Shown: piece by piece, positions 48,420 through 57,307 of the stretch | How the letters are laid out: every line of letters begins with the position of its first letter | How positions within the stretch are numbered: position 1 is the stretch's first letter | Assembly (NCBI RefSeq): GCF_001997345.1 | Contig: NZ_CP019606.1 | Coordinates: forward strand, 1,922,001 to 1,986,000 | DNA from: Tessaracoccus aquimaris | Lineage (GTDB): Bacteria > Actinomycetota > Actinomycetes > Propionibacteriales > Propionibacteriaceae | Direction: 5' to 3' | Length of the DNA stretch: 64,000 nucleotides | Made by a program: the position numbers and the translations under genes | The notes under the pieces: model-generated | Database searches by the model: none | The model's input: the letters and a program-made list of their open reading frames with translations, nothing else | Told to the model about the DNA's origin: nothing

Positions 48420-48709
48420 GACTGCTCCATCGTCGACCAGAGGTTGTAGCCCTGCATGGCGAGCACGTCTCGTTCCATCTCCTCGCGGTTGCCGGTCGAC
48501 ACAACGGCCTTCCCGTCGTGGTGGACCCGCAGCATCAGTTCCTCCGCCTTCGCCTGCGGGTACTTGAAGTACTCCTGGAAGACGTAGGTGACGTAGCTCA
48601 TCAGGTTGACCGGGTCGTCCCAGACGATCGTGACCCACTGGTGCACGCTCGCAGGCGCGGACGCGGGGGCCTCGATGGTCTCGGTGCCGCCTGCGGGTGT
48701 GGTGGTCAT
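48416..48709 (-). CDS. clpS: ATP-dependent Clp protease adaptor ClpS
   Basis: N-recognin adaptor that hands substrates with destabilising N-termini to the Clp ATPase, 97 aa. [21 protein letters not shown] carries the DDPxN substrate-pocket motif, followed by [19 protein letters not shown] (Clp contact). First gene of the run to thyA; divergent from pncB with a 72-bp gap. Confidence 0.95.
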   Translation of the reverse strand: MTTTPAGGTETIEAPASAPASVHQWVTIVWDDPVNLMSYVTYVFQEYFKYPQAKAEELMLRVHHDGKAVVSTGNREEMERDVLAMQGYNLWSTMEQS

Positions 48710-48781
48710 GGCCCTACTCTGCCGCGTCCGGCCAAACGACGCCACCGCCCGCTGGGCCGATGGCGGCACTAGAGTTCCGCC

Positions 48782-50134
48782 ATGACAACAGCGCTCTTGA
48801 CGGACCATTACGAGCTCACGATGGTGCAGGCGGCGATGGACGCGGGAACCGCCAACCGCCGCAGCCTGTTCGACCTGTTCACCAGGAGGCTGCCGGAGGG
48901 GCGCCGCTACGGGGTCGCGGCCGGCCTCGGTCGCGCCATCGACGCCATCGAGAACTTCCGCTTCGGCGAGGAGGAGCTGAGCTTCCTCATCGAGCGCCGC
49001 GTGATCCGCGAGAACCTCGCGGAGTGGCTCGCGAACTACCGCTTCAACGGCGACATCTGGGGCTACGCCGAGGGCGAGGTCTACTTTCCGGGCTCCCCCG
49101 TCCTCTCCGTGGAGGGCACCTTCGCGGAGGCCTGCATCCTTGAGACGGTGCTGCTGAGCATCTACAACCACGACTCCGCGATCGCCGCGGCCGGGTCCCG
49201 GATGACGGCGATGGCAGGCGAGCGGCGCTGCGCCGAGATGGGCTCGCGCCGCACGCACGAGTGGGCAGCGGCCGCCGCCGCGCGCGCCGCCTACATCGCG
49301 GGCTTCGCGTCGACGTCGAACCTCGAGGCCGGCCGCTCCTTCGGGGTCCCCACCATCGGCACGGCCGCGCACTCGTTCACGCTGCTGCACGACACCGAGG
49401 AGGACGCCTTCCGTGCCCAGTTGGGTTCGCTCGGCGAGGACACCACGCTGCTGGTCGACACCTACGACGTGGAGGCGGCCATCCGCAAGGGCGTCGAGCT
49501 GACCGAGGGTCGGCTCGGGTCGATCCGCCTCGACTCGGGCGACCTCGCCATCATGGCCCGCCAGGCGCGCGATCTGCTCGACGACCTGGGCGCGACGGAG
49601 ACCAAGATCATGGTCACCTCCGACCTGGACGAGTGGCAGATCGCGCTGCTGCAGGGCGCCCCGGTCGACGGCTACGGCGTCGGCACGTCGCTCGTGACCG
49701 GCTCCGGGCACCCGACGTGCGGGTTCGTCTACAAGTTGGTGGCGCGCGCCGCCTCCGACGCCCCAGACGCCGAGTGGGTCTCGGTCGGGAAGAAGTCCAA
49801 GGGCAAGAACACGCTCGGCGGCCGGAAGTTCGCGATGCGCCGCCGCGGCGAGGACGGCAGGGCCGAGACCGAGGTGATCGGGCTTGGCGCTCCCCCAGTC
49901 AACGACGGCAACGACCGCGACCTGCTGGTGCCGATCTTCCAGGACGGCCGCCGCGTCTACGAGGCGACCCTTGACGACGCGCGCCGCAGGCACGCCGAGT
50001 CGCTCGCGGAACTGCCGCTCGCCGCGCGCCGGATCTCGAAGGGCGACCCGGCCCTGGAGACCCTGATCCTCGACGAGGCGGGCGACGAGACGACCAACCC
50101 GTACCAGGCCGCGCCCATCGTCACGAATTTGTGA
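48782..50134 (+). CDS. pncB: Nicotinate phosphoribosyltransferase
   Basis: Makes nicotinate mononucleotide in NAD salvage, 450 aa. [38 protein letters not shown], the IGTAAHSF histidine segment and [10 protein letters not shown] are family blocks. Divergent from clpS; the ATG at 48782 starts directly at the conserved N-terminus. Confidence 0.96.
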   Translation: MTTALLTDHYELTMVQAAMDAGTANRRSLFDLFTRRLPEGRRYGVAAGLGRAIDAIENFRFGEEELSFLIERRVIRENLAEWLANYRFNGDIWGYAEGEVYFPGSPVLSVEGTFAEACILETVLLSIYNHDSAIAAAGSRMTAMAGERRCAEMGSRRTHEWAAAAAARAAYIAGFASTSNLEAGRSFGVPTIGTAAHSFTLLHDTEEDAFRAQLGSLGEDTTLLVDTYDVEAAIRKGVELTEGRLGSIRLDSGDLAIMARQARDLLDDLGATETKIMVTSDLDEWQIALLQGAPVDGYGVGTSLVTGSGHPTCGFVYKLVARAASDAPDAEWVSVGKKSKGKNTLGGRKFAMRRRGEDGRAETEVIGLGAPPVNDGNDRDLLVPIFQDGRRVYEATLDDARRRHAESLAELPLAARRISKGDPALETLILDEAGDETTNPYQAAPIVTNL

Positions 50135-50205
50135 GCATCCGGCACCAGGGGAACTGACCCCCGCCCGCTCCTAGGCTGAAACCGTCCGACACAGGAAGGT
50201 CAGCC

Positions 50206-50610
50206 ATGACACAGGGCCAACACGCCGGAGAGTCACTCCCCCAGGTCTTCGACCGGATCGTCGCCTCGATGGGTGGCGTGCAGCGCCTCGTCGACGACGC
50301 TGAGCGAACGCCCGAGCCGCCGACGGGGATCGTCGCGGACTTCTCTGCGGGCGGCGTCACCGTCACCGTCGAGGACGGCCGCGTCCGGGCGATCGAGTTC
50401 GACCCCACCGTCCGCGACCTGCGCGCCGAGGACGCCGGCCTCGACGTGCAGGGGGCTGTCAACGGGGCGCTCGAGGCCTACGAGCGCGCCAACCTCGCCC
50501 AGTTGGAGCGCGTCAACGCCGACTTCGGTGCCGTGATGAGGCAACTGGGCGGCCTCCAGGCCGACATCCACGCGGCCTACCGCGACGACGTGGCGAGGCT
50601 GCGGCCATGA
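50206..50610 (+). CDS. YbaB/EbfC-like protein of the toxin cassette
   Basis: A 134-aa protein whose centre (GGVTVTVEDGRVRAIEFDPTVRD) resembles the YbaB/EbfC strand-turn-strand unit, followed by helices. YbaB-like proteins head many actinobacterial ESX/polymorphic-toxin clusters. Its role is unknown; a chaperone or secretion-linked part is likely. Its stop overlaps the next start (ATGA), which ties it to the cassette. Confidence 0.75.
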   Translation: MTQGQHAGESLPQVFDRIVASMGGVQRLVDDAERTPEPPTGIVADFSAGGVTVTVEDGRVRAIEFDPTVRDLRAEDAGLDVQGAVNGALEAYERANLAQLERVNADFGAVMRQLGGLQADIHAAYRDDVARLRP

Positions 50611-50924
50611 GCGAGAAGATCTTCTCGCCCGAGTCCTGGCGCAGCGCCGGCGGCGCCGTCGACGATGCTGGCGGCGACGTGACCTCGCGCCTCGTGTCCC
50701 GCCTCGGCTCCGTGCAGATCACCGGCCAGGAGGGCCTGACGCTGCTCGACGAGTTGGTCGCGGGCATCGTGCCCGCCGTGATGGACGCCGTCAACGGGGC
50801 CCTCGCGGACATGTCGACCGGCCTGCGCGACGAGGGCGCCGCACTGGTGGAGACGGGCAACGCGTACGCGGCCATCGAGGAAGCGGCGGCCGAGGTCGCG
50901 GGACACATGAACGAGGGATTCTGA
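50607..50924 (+). CDS. WXG100/ESX-like small helical protein
   Basis: A 105-aa, mostly helical protein in the size range of WXG100-type ESX substrates. SPESWRSAGGAVDDAG could be the N-terminal helix and the central W-x-S-x-G element is a loose match; the usual WxG turn is not clear. The C-terminus ends in AAEVAGHMNEGF. Its TGA overlaps the next ATG by one base. A partner for the following protein is the natural guess. Confidence 0.65.
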   Translation: MSEKIFSPESWRSAGGAVDDAGGDVTSRLVSRLGSVQITGQEGLTLLDELVAGIVPAVMDAVNGALADMSTGLRDEGAALVETGNAYAAIEEAAAEVAGHMNEGF

Positions 50925-51403
50925 TGGCGATGATGTTGCCGGGGTGGCTGACCGAAGCCCTCCAGTACCTCGGATACAACTGGCCCTCCAGCAACGAGGA
51001 CATCCTGCGCGCCAACGCGGCGGCGTTCCGGGATGCGGGCCGCGAGGCCGACAGCATCATCGGCGACATCGAGGCGGCGATGGCCCATATCCAGTCCAAC
51101 AACGCTGGCGAGGCGTCGGGGGCGTTCCTCGGCTACATGCGCGGCGACGACTCGAACCTGTCCTCGCTGCGCGACTTCTCGGGCGCGTCGACGATCATCG
51201 CGGGCGGCTTCGACGTCGCGTCGGGCCTCGTCGTGGCGTTCAAGGTCGCCGTGATCGGCCAACTGGTGATCCTCGCCGCCGCCATCGCGGCCGCCATCGC
51301 CTCCTTCGGGCTCGCATCAGGGGCCGCCGTCGCCGCGCGGGAGGCCGCGCGGCGCGCCATCAACGCGGCCCTCGAGTTGGCCATGCAGGAGCTGATGGGC
51401 TGA
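50924..51403 (+). CDS. LXG/WXG-type trafficking domain protein
   Basis: A 159-aa protein beginning with LPGWLTEALQYLGYNWPSSN, an N-terminus typical of actinobacterial polymorphic toxins exported by ESX-like systems. Next come a helical segment (residues about 25-85) and a hydrophobic Ala-rich stretch (about 105-140). In relatives this module is fused to a toxin domain. Here it stops at TGA 51401-51403 and the nuclease begins at the overlapping ATG. Confidence 0.75.
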   Translation: MAMMLPGWLTEALQYLGYNWPSSNEDILRANAAAFRDAGREADSIIGDIEAAMAHIQSNNAGEASGAFLGYMRGDDSNLSSLRDFSGASTIIAGGFDVASGLVVAFKVAVIGQLVILAAAIAAAIASFGLASGAAVAAREAARRAINAALELAMQELMG

Positions 51404-51912
51404 TGGGCAAGAAGAAGCACCTGATGGGTCCTGCCGCGGGCAGGATCGGCAAGCTGGTCGGCGACAAGCTGAACGCGGGAGACTTCGCGAAGGGGGCGAA
51501 GAACCAGCTCAAGAAGTCAAGCGACGAGGTGGTCCAGAAGGTCCGCCGCGTCTCGAAGCGGCTGAAGTACCTTGGCAGCACCCCCGGCAAGGCGTCGCGC
51601 ACCGGCAGGGAGGTCATCGACCGGATGCGCCGAGAGGGCAAGATCCGCAAGATCGCGGGCGAGGACCAGCTCATCTGGACCAACCCACGCACCGGCAAGC
51701 CCGAGATGTACCCGCTGAAGGACACCGACATGGGCCACTACCCCGTCGACGCCGTCACCTACTGGAACACCACCGGCATCAAGCACGGGCCCAAGTCCCA
51801 GGAGGTCCGCGACTGGATGCTCGATCCGAAGAACTATGAGCTCCAACCATCGTGGTACAACAGATCCGAGGGCGCTAAGCTCGGCGCCCGATACAACGAC
51901 CCCAAGCCGTAG
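51403..51912 (+). CDS. GH-E family HNH/Endo VII nuclease toxin
   Basis: A 169-aa protein: a basic N-terminal half (KKKH, KSSDEVVQKVRRVSKRLK) then the nuclease core. The core has DTDMGHYP (Gly111-His112), VRDWMLDPKNYELQP and WYNRSEGAK (Asn153, Glu156). This matches the GH-E pattern DxGH ... NY ... NxSxG of the HNH/Endo VII toxin class found at the C-terminus of Rhs and ESX polymorphic toxins. It probably cuts nucleic acid in rival cells. It has no export signal of its own and depends on the upstream gene, whose stop it overlaps by one base (TGATG). Fusion by a lost base is possible. Confidence 0.8.
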   Translation: MGKKKHLMGPAAGRIGKLVGDKLNAGDFAKGAKNQLKKSSDEVVQKVRRVSKRLKYLGSTPGKASRTGREVIDRMRREGKIRKIAGEDQLIWTNPRTGKPEMYPLKDTDMGHYPVDAVTYWNTTGIKHGPKSQEVRDWMLDPKNYELQPSWYNRSEGAKLGARYNDPKP

Positions 51913-51927
51913 AAGGGCTGGCAGTTG

Positions 51928-52767
51928 ATGCTGACAGGAATGGAAACGCTCGACAGGCTGACCCCAATGGCCGAGCAGGCGATCGCCGACTACCGCGCCG
52001 GGGACGCCCAGGCCGCAGGCGCCGCAGGTGAGGCGTTCTGGGCCGAGGTGCCGCAGCCGCCCGAGACCGACGGCGAGCGCCTCGCGGCGCAGTTGTCGCT
52101 GCTCGTCGCCCGCAGCGCCGTCCCCGTCGACCCGGCGGCCGCCGGCGGGTGGCTTGCGAGGGCCCGCGAGGCCTACGGAGCAGACAGCGCGGGCGGCACG
52201 GCCATGTGCGACTTCGTGGCGGGGCGCATCGCGTTCGAGGAGGGCCGCCTCGACGAAGCCCGCGCGTTCTTCGACAAGGCGGTGGCCGTCACGGGCCCGG
52301 GTGCCTTCGACGAGGAGGACCCGAAGTACCTGGCCTTCTACGAGGGGTCCGCCCCGGCCGGGGCCGGAGCGGGTGGCGAGGACGCGACGACGCTTGCCGA
52401 GCGCGGCGAGGAACTCTCCGACGCGGGCGAGTTCGCCCAGGCCGTGGACGTCTGGCAGCGCGCGGTCGCCGTGGCCGACCCTGGCGACGCGGACACCCTG
52501 TTCTGGCTGCACGCGAGCATCGGCGACGCCCAGTTCCACCTGGGTCAGTTCTCCGAGGCCTACGCGTCCGAGCAGGAGGCCCTCAAGATCGGCGGCACGG
52601 GCAACCCGTTCGTCTGGCTGCGGCTCGGCCAGGCGGCCTTCGAGTTGGGTGAGGACAAGCAGGCGACCGACGCGCTGCTGAGCGCCTACATGCTCGAGGG
52701 CGACGAGATCTTCGAGGACGAGGACCCCAAATACCGCGACTCGCTGGCCGCCAAGGGCCTGATCTAG
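51928..52767 (+). CDS. TPR-repeat immunity protein candidate
   Basis: A 279-aa TPR-like protein, 15 bp after the nuclease. Repeats are visible at LDEARAFFDKAVAVTGP, EFAQAVDVWQRAVAVADP, QFSEAYASEQEALKIGG and ATDALLSAYMLEGDEIFEDE; the last is followed by DPKYRDSL. The block DEDPKY occurs twice (near residues 135 and 268). Such TPR proteins end many GH-E toxin cassettes as their immunity partner. The TTG at 51925 is an alternative start. Direct inhibition of the nuclease is inferred. Confidence 0.78.
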   Translation: MLTGMETLDRLTPMAEQAIADYRAGDAQAAGAAGEAFWAEVPQPPETDGERLAAQLSLLVARSAVPVDPAAAGGWLARAREAYGADSAGGTAMCDFVAGRIAFEEGRLDEARAFFDKAVAVTGPGAFDEEDPKYLAFYEGSAPAGAGAGGEDATTLAERGEELSDAGEFAQAVDVWQRAVAVADPGDADTLFWLHASIGDAQFHLGQFSEAYASEQEALKIGGTGNPFVWLRLGQAAFELGEDKQATDALLSAYMLEGDEIFEDEDPKYRDSLAAKGLI

Positions 52768-53255
52768 CCCGTCGAGGCGACGAGCCGGAGCGCTTCCTTC
52801 GCCGAGAGCATCCCAGCCATCACGCGCAGCACCGAGCCGTCGGCGAGGCCGAGCGTCACCCGGCCGCGCTGCAGCAGCCTCGGCGTGTGGGTCGCGGCGG
52901 CGAGCGCCTCCCGCGGGGCCTGCCACACGACGGCGCCCTCGCGCACCCCGAGGGAGGCGGCGAGGATCCGCTGATCCGTGATCACCAAGTGGTTGGCGTC
53001 GCCGAGGGCTCGCCGCAACTGGTCGGCGAGGGAGCCGGGGCCACCGATCAGGCTGACGCCACCGAGCGCCCGCTCGGTCGCGGCCTCCCAGGCGGGCACG
53101 CTCAGCCCGTTGACGACGTCGAACGTGATGCCGCGCTCGGGCCGGCCGGTGCGCTCCTCACCCGCGAGGTACTGCACCATCGTCGCCGAGGCGAGCCGCT
53201 CCCCCGGTGCGAGCAGCGGCGCCAGTTCTCCGGCGTAGACCGACGCGGAATCCAC
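52764..53255 (-). CDS. Hypothetical protein with a bacterial PH-like segment
   Basis: A 163-aa protein I do not recognise. The stretch HLVITDQRILAASLGVREGAVVWQAPREAL resembles bacterial PH-like domains, which carry a T[DN]RR[IL] turn. The N-terminal half is helical (LAPLLAPGERLASAT). No signal or membrane span. It begins one base before the malQ stop and converges on the TPR gene. Confidence 0.65.
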   Translation of the reverse strand: MDSASVYAGELAPLLAPGERLASATMVQYLAGEERTGRPERGITFDVVNGLSVPAWEAATERALGGVSLIGGPGSLADQLRRALGDANHLVITDQRILAASLGVREGAVVWQAPREALAAATHTPRLLQRGRVTLGLADGSVLRVMAGMLSAKEALRLVASTG

Positions 53256-55409
53256 TCACGCCTCCCAGCGCGACTCAGGCTGCTCGTCGAGGCCGTTCAT
53301 GACCGCGGCGAGGCGCTTGGGCAGATCGGCTGTGAAGACGTCCTCCAACTGGATGCGGGTCCCGTTCAGGTCGCTGAGCGGGATCCGCCAGTTCGGGTAC
53401 TCGTCGACGGTGCCGGGCTGGTTCTGCGTGCGGCGCTCCCCCACTGCGTCGGTGAGGTTGGCGAGCAGCACCTTCGACGGAGTCAGCAGCAGGTAGCGGT
53501 GCAGCGCAAGCATCACCTCGACGGGATCGTCGGCCCGCTCGGGTGAGAGCAGCCCATAGCGCATCAGCGTCCCGAGCCAGTCGGCCTGCTCGCGCTTGGC
53601 GTGGGCGAGTTCGGCCTCCAGCGGCTCCGTGAGCAGGCCGAGGTCCTCGCGCAGCCGGACATGGTCGCCCGCGAGGTAGCCGAGCGTCGGGGGCAGGTCG
53701 TGCGTTGTCACCGACGCCATGCAGTACTCGCGCCAGCGGTCGGCCGCGAGCGGTTGGCCGTGCTCGTCGGCCTCGAACCACAGCACGGAGGTGCCGAGGA
53801 TGCCGCGCCGCGCCAGGTAGTCGCGCACCCACGGCTCGACGGTGCCGAGGTCCTCGCCGACGATGAGCGCCTGGGCGCGCCGCGCCTCGAGCGCGAGGAT
53901 GCCGACCATCGCCTCGTGATTGTTGCGGACGTAGGTGCCGACCGTCGGGCCGCCGCCCTCGGGGACCCACCACAGCCGGAACAGGCCGATGATGTGGTCG
54001 ACCCGAACGCCGCCGACGCCGCGCAGCGCGGCGGAGACCATCGCGCGAAAGGGCGCGTAGGACAGTTCGCTCAACTTGTCTGGGCGCCACGGCGGCTGGC
54101 CCCAGTCCTGACCCGCCTGGTTGTACTGGTCCGGGGGCGCGCCGACGCTCATCCCGGAGGCGAACACGTCCGGCATCATCCAGGTCTCAGCGCCGAGCCG
54201 GTGAACGCCGACCGCGAGGTCGGAGACGATCCCGACGGGCATGCCGACCTGGGTGGCTGTGGCCTGCGCGTCGGCGACCTGCCCCTGCGCGACCCACTGC
54301 AGCCACTCGAAGAAGTCGACGTCCTCCGCGTGCTCCTCGGCGAACCGGGCGACCTCGGGCGAACTGGGCCGCTGCAGGTCCTCCGGCCATTCGTTCCATC
54401 GCTGACCGTGCGCCACGCACAGCGCGGACCAGACGGCGAAGTTGCGCAGCCCGACGCCCTCGCGGCGACGGAAGTCGTCGAAGGCGATCCGGCGGGCGGG
54501 GCGCATCCCGGTGCGGTAGATGATCCGCAGCGCCTCGAGCTTCAGGGGCCACACCGCGTTGCGGTCGACGATGCCGCTCGCCTCGGCGGCGGCGCGCGCC
54601 TTCTTCTGCAGCGCGTGGACGTCGTTGCGGTGCGACTTGCCGAGCGTCGCGAACTCCTGGATCGCCTCTGGGCGGATGTAGATGGGGTTGACGAAGCGGC
54701 GGGACGCGGGCAGGTACGGCGAGGGCTCCAGCGGGGGGACCGGCTCGGCGGCGTGCAACGGGTTGATCAGCACGTAGCCCGCGAACTGCCGGGTGCCCGA
54801 CCAGGTGATCAGGTCGGCGAGGTCGCCCAGGTCTCCGATTCCCCACGACTCGTCTGAGGTGACCGAGTACAACTGGGTGCCGTAGCCCCAGACGCGGCGG
54901 TCGCGCATCGATGCGGGGAAGCCGACGAAGGACGGGGTGACGATCAGCGAGCCATGCGAGACGCCCTCGACGGTGCGTGCGACGACCCTGTGGTAGCCGG
55001 TGGGCAGATCGGCGCCGAGCCAGAAGGTGGCCTCGCCGATGGTGCGGCCGTCGACGTCGCGGTCGGGGGTGGTGTTCTCCGACTGCCAGGCGGGCCGGGT
55101 CTCGCCGGACTCGAGTTGCACATGCACCAGCACCTCGGTGCCCGCGGGCACGTGGATGTCGACGTGCACGCCGGTGCTCTCCTCCACGACGGTGCAGGCG
55201 GGTACCGCGCGCAGCCAGCGGTCGTCCTCCAGGCGGGTGAGTGCCGCGTCGGCCAGTTCCGGGGTGGCGGCGTCGACGTCGAATGCACGCAGCACCTCGA
55301 TGATCGTCTCGGCCGGGATCGCCACGTGGCGGCCCTTCCAGTCCCAGAACTCCTGGGCGATGCCGAACTTGTCGGCGAGGCGGGCGAGGCCGGGGAACAC
55401 ATCACTCAC
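53256..55409 (-). CDS. malQ: 4-alpha-glucanotransferase (amylomaltase)
   Basis: GH77 enzyme that moves alpha-1,4-glucan segments between maltodextrins, 717 aa. It has the longer N-terminal extension seen in actinobacteria. WGYGTQLYSVTSDESWGIGD, nucleophile-region GVRVDHIIGLFRLWWVPEG, acid/base VGEDLGTVE and stabiliser TTHDLPPTLGY are all present. Ends with PESRWEA. Followed by the bPH-like protein and preceded by the RDD protein. Confidence 0.95.
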   Translation of the reverse strand: MSDVFPGLARLADKFGIAQEFWDWKGRHVAIPAETIIEVLRAFDVDAATPELADAALTRLEDDRWLRAVPACTVVEESTGVHVDIHVPAGTEVLVHVQLESGETRPAWQSENTTPDRDVDGRTIGEATFWLGADLPTGYHRVVARTVEGVSHGSLIVTPSFVGFPASMRDRRVWGYGTQLYSVTSDESWGIGDLGDLADLITWSGTRQFAGYVLINPLHAAEPVPPLEPSPYLPASRRFVNPIYIRPEAIQEFATLGKSHRNDVHALQKKARAAAEASGIVDRNAVWPLKLEALRIIYRTGMRPARRIAFDDFRRREGVGLRNFAVWSALCVAHGQRWNEWPEDLQRPSSPEVARFAEEHAEDVDFFEWLQWVAQGQVADAQATATQVGMPVGIVSDLAVGVHRLGAETWMMPDVFASGMSVGAPPDQYNQAGQDWGQPPWRPDKLSELSYAPFRAMVSAALRGVGGVRVDHIIGLFRLWWVPEGGGPTVGTYVRNNHEAMVGILALEARRAQALIVGEDLGTVEPWVRDYLARRGILGTSVLWFEADEHGQPLAADRWREYCMASVTTHDLPPTLGYLAGDHVRLREDLGLLTEPLEAELAHAKREQADWLGTLMRYGLLSPERADDPVEVMLALHRYLLLTPSKVLLANLTDAVGERRTQNQPGTVDEYPNWRIPLSDLNGTRIQLEDVFTADLPKRLAAVMNGLDEQPESRWEA

Positions 55410-55418
55410 GGGTGGGCC

Positions 55419-56126
55419 TTAGCGGATCTTGAGAACTTGGGTCTTGGACATCATGTCGGACAGGGTCTGCCTGTTCTTCGTGAAGGCCGCGAAGATGCCA
55501 TTGACGAAGCCAACCAGGAAATGCTGGTAGAGGATTGCGCCGATGACACCGCGCAATGCGGCGACGCCCCACCCTAGCTTGGAACCGGGGTCCTTCCCCA
55601 GCCGAACGGTGCGCAGCCCAAGCGCCAACTGCCCGACGGTCGCGCTGAACAGGCCGAGCATCACGGTGCGGTAGATCGCGAACACCGCGATGCTGATGGC
55701 GGTGCTCAGCAACCCCACGCTCCAGAACTCGGCCGACGGCATCGGGATGTCGCCGGTCGAGCCCGTGTCGGCCCACAGCAGGAAGGCCTTCAGCCAGCGG
55801 TCGAGTTCGCCGTCCAGGCGTTGGCTCACCCCGGTGGCGCTCAGGACGATGCCGCCGACGACGTTGAACAGGATGAAGTCGATCAGGAAGCCGAGGAACC
55901 GCCACCCGAAGGACGCGACGTTTGACGCGGCGGTGCCGGACATCGGCCGCCCGTAGCCAGCGGCCGACTGCCCGTAGCCCGATGCCGGGGCCTCCACCGG
56001 CGGCGCGAAGACGACCTTGTCACGGGTGGCCTGCGACCAGGCGATCCCGTCCCAGTAGCGTTCGCCGTCCGATCCGGCGGGGTCGGGATACCAACCGGCG
56101 GGTGGCTGTTGGGGTGCATGCGTCAT
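55419..56126 (-). CDS. DUF2510/RDD-family membrane protein
   Basis: A 235-aa protein. The N-terminal PPAGWYPDPAGSDGERYWDG is a DUF2510 module. After a Gly/Ser/Tyr linker come an RDD domain with hydrophobic spans (GWRFLGFLIDFILFNVVGGI with Arg and Asp, and two later ones), and TVGQLALGLRTVRLGK. RDD proteins include Na+/H+ antiporters, but most are uncharacterised. Divergent from the kinase with a 68-bp gap. Confidence 0.85.
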   Translation of the reverse strand: MTHAPQQPPAGWYPDPAGSDGERYWDGIAWSQATRDKVVFAPPVEAPASGYGQSAAGYGRPMSGTAASNVASFGWRFLGFLIDFILFNVVGGIVLSATGVSQRLDGELDRWLKAFLLWADTGSTGDIPMPSAEFWSVGLLSTAISIAVFAIYRTVMLGLFSATVGQLALGLRTVRLGKDPGSKLGWGVAALRGVIGAILYQHFLVGFVNGIFAAFTKNRQTLSDMMSKTQVLKIR

Positions 56127-56194
56127 GGTTTCAAGGATGCCAGAGACGGTCACGATTCCCGGATCGGGTAGTTATCGGCAACAATGTCTCGCAA

Positions 56195-57307
56195 ATGGAG
56201 ATGATCGGACGCTACAGGATCACGGGACGCATCGGTTCCGGTTCCTTCGCGACCGTTTACCGCGGTCAGGACGACACGCTGGACGTTCCGGTCGCCGTCA
56301 AGGTGCTTGCCGACAACTGGGCGACCAACGACGACGTGCGCGCCAGGTTCCTCGCAGAGGCCAGGCTGCTGCGCCGCCTTTCGGACGAGCGGGTCGTGCG
56401 GGTCTACGACATCGGCACCACGGATCGCGGCCAGCCGTACTTCGTGATGGACCTCGCAAACGGCGGCTCCCTCGAGCAGTTGCGCAAGCGGATGGTCGCC
56501 CCTGGGCTGGCGCTTCGGCTCGCCGCGGAGGCGGCACGGGCCCTGGAGGTGCTGCACCGCAACCAACTGGTGCACCGCGACGTGACCCCCGGCAACATCC
56601 TGCTGACCAACACCCCGCAGGGCGTCCGCGTGATGCTGGCCGACCTGGGCGTGGCGAAGTCGCTGCTCGACGAGTACCGCGACACCATGACCGCGGGCAC
56701 CCCCGCCTACATGGCGCTCGAGCAGGCCAACTCGTCGCAGCTCGACCAGCGCTCCGACATCTACTCGCTCGCCTGCGTCACCTACGCGCTGCTGACCGGC
56801 CGCCCGCCGTTTCCGGTGAAGACGCTGGCTGAGCTGCTCAGCCGCAACCACGCGATCGGCCCCGCCCCCATCGCCGCGCAGATCGGCGCCCCGGAACTGC
56901 TCGACCAGGTGATGGCCTCCGCGCTCTCGCCCGACCCGAACCGGCGCCCCCAGACCGCAGCCCAGTTCGCGGAGGTGCTGGACCGGCTCGCGGACGCGCT
57001 GCCAGGGGGCGACTCGTACCAGCCGAGGCCCATCTCGTCGTCGGCGACGCCCACGTCGCTGCATTCGCTCCCCTCTGCCCCGAACCCGATCGGCGCGCTG
57101 ATCAGCGGCGGGCGGCAGGGCTCCAGCCTCACGCCGCGCAGCGAGACGCCGGTGTCGATGCTTGAGAACTACATCGGGAAGGGCAGGTACCAGCCGAAGA
57201 AGTCGAAGGAGTCGCACTCGCCGTGGTTCTACGCGTGGGTGACGGCCTCGGCGATCCTGCTGCTGTGCCTGACGATCTTCCTGACGATCTACGTCCTCAC
57301 GAACTGA
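56195..57307 (+). CDS. Tail-anchored Hanks-type Ser/Thr protein kinase
   Basis: A 370-aa PknB-like kinase. The Gly-rich loop GRIGSGSFATVY is at residues 11-22, Lys36 in VAVKVL, Glu55 in the C-helix, HRDVTPGN at 127-134 (Thr in place of the usual Lys after Asp), DLG at 150-152 and ALEQ in place of APE. A Ser/Pro-rich linker follows, and one membrane span ends the chain (WFYAWVTASAILLLCLTIFL), leaving only a few outside residues. There are no PASTA or other sensor domains. The ATG at 56195 lacks a clear Shine-Dalgarno. Confidence 0.85.
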   Translation: MEMIGRYRITGRIGSGSFATVYRGQDDTLDVPVAVKVLADNWATNDDVRARFLAEARLLRRLSDERVVRVYDIGTTDRGQPYFVMDLANGGSLEQLRKRMVAPGLALRLAAEAARALEVLHRNQLVHRDVTPGNILLTNTPQGVRVMLADLGVAKSLLDEYRDTMTAGTPAYMALEQANSSQLDQRSDIYSLACVTYALLTGRPPFPVKTLAELLSRNHAIGPAPIAAQIGAPELLDQVMASALSPDPNRRPQTAAQFAEVLDRLADALPGGDSYQPRPISSSATPTSLHSLPSAPNPIGALISGGRQGSSLTPRSETPVSMLENYIGKGRYQPKKSKESHSPWFYAWVTASAILLLCLTIFLTIYVLTN

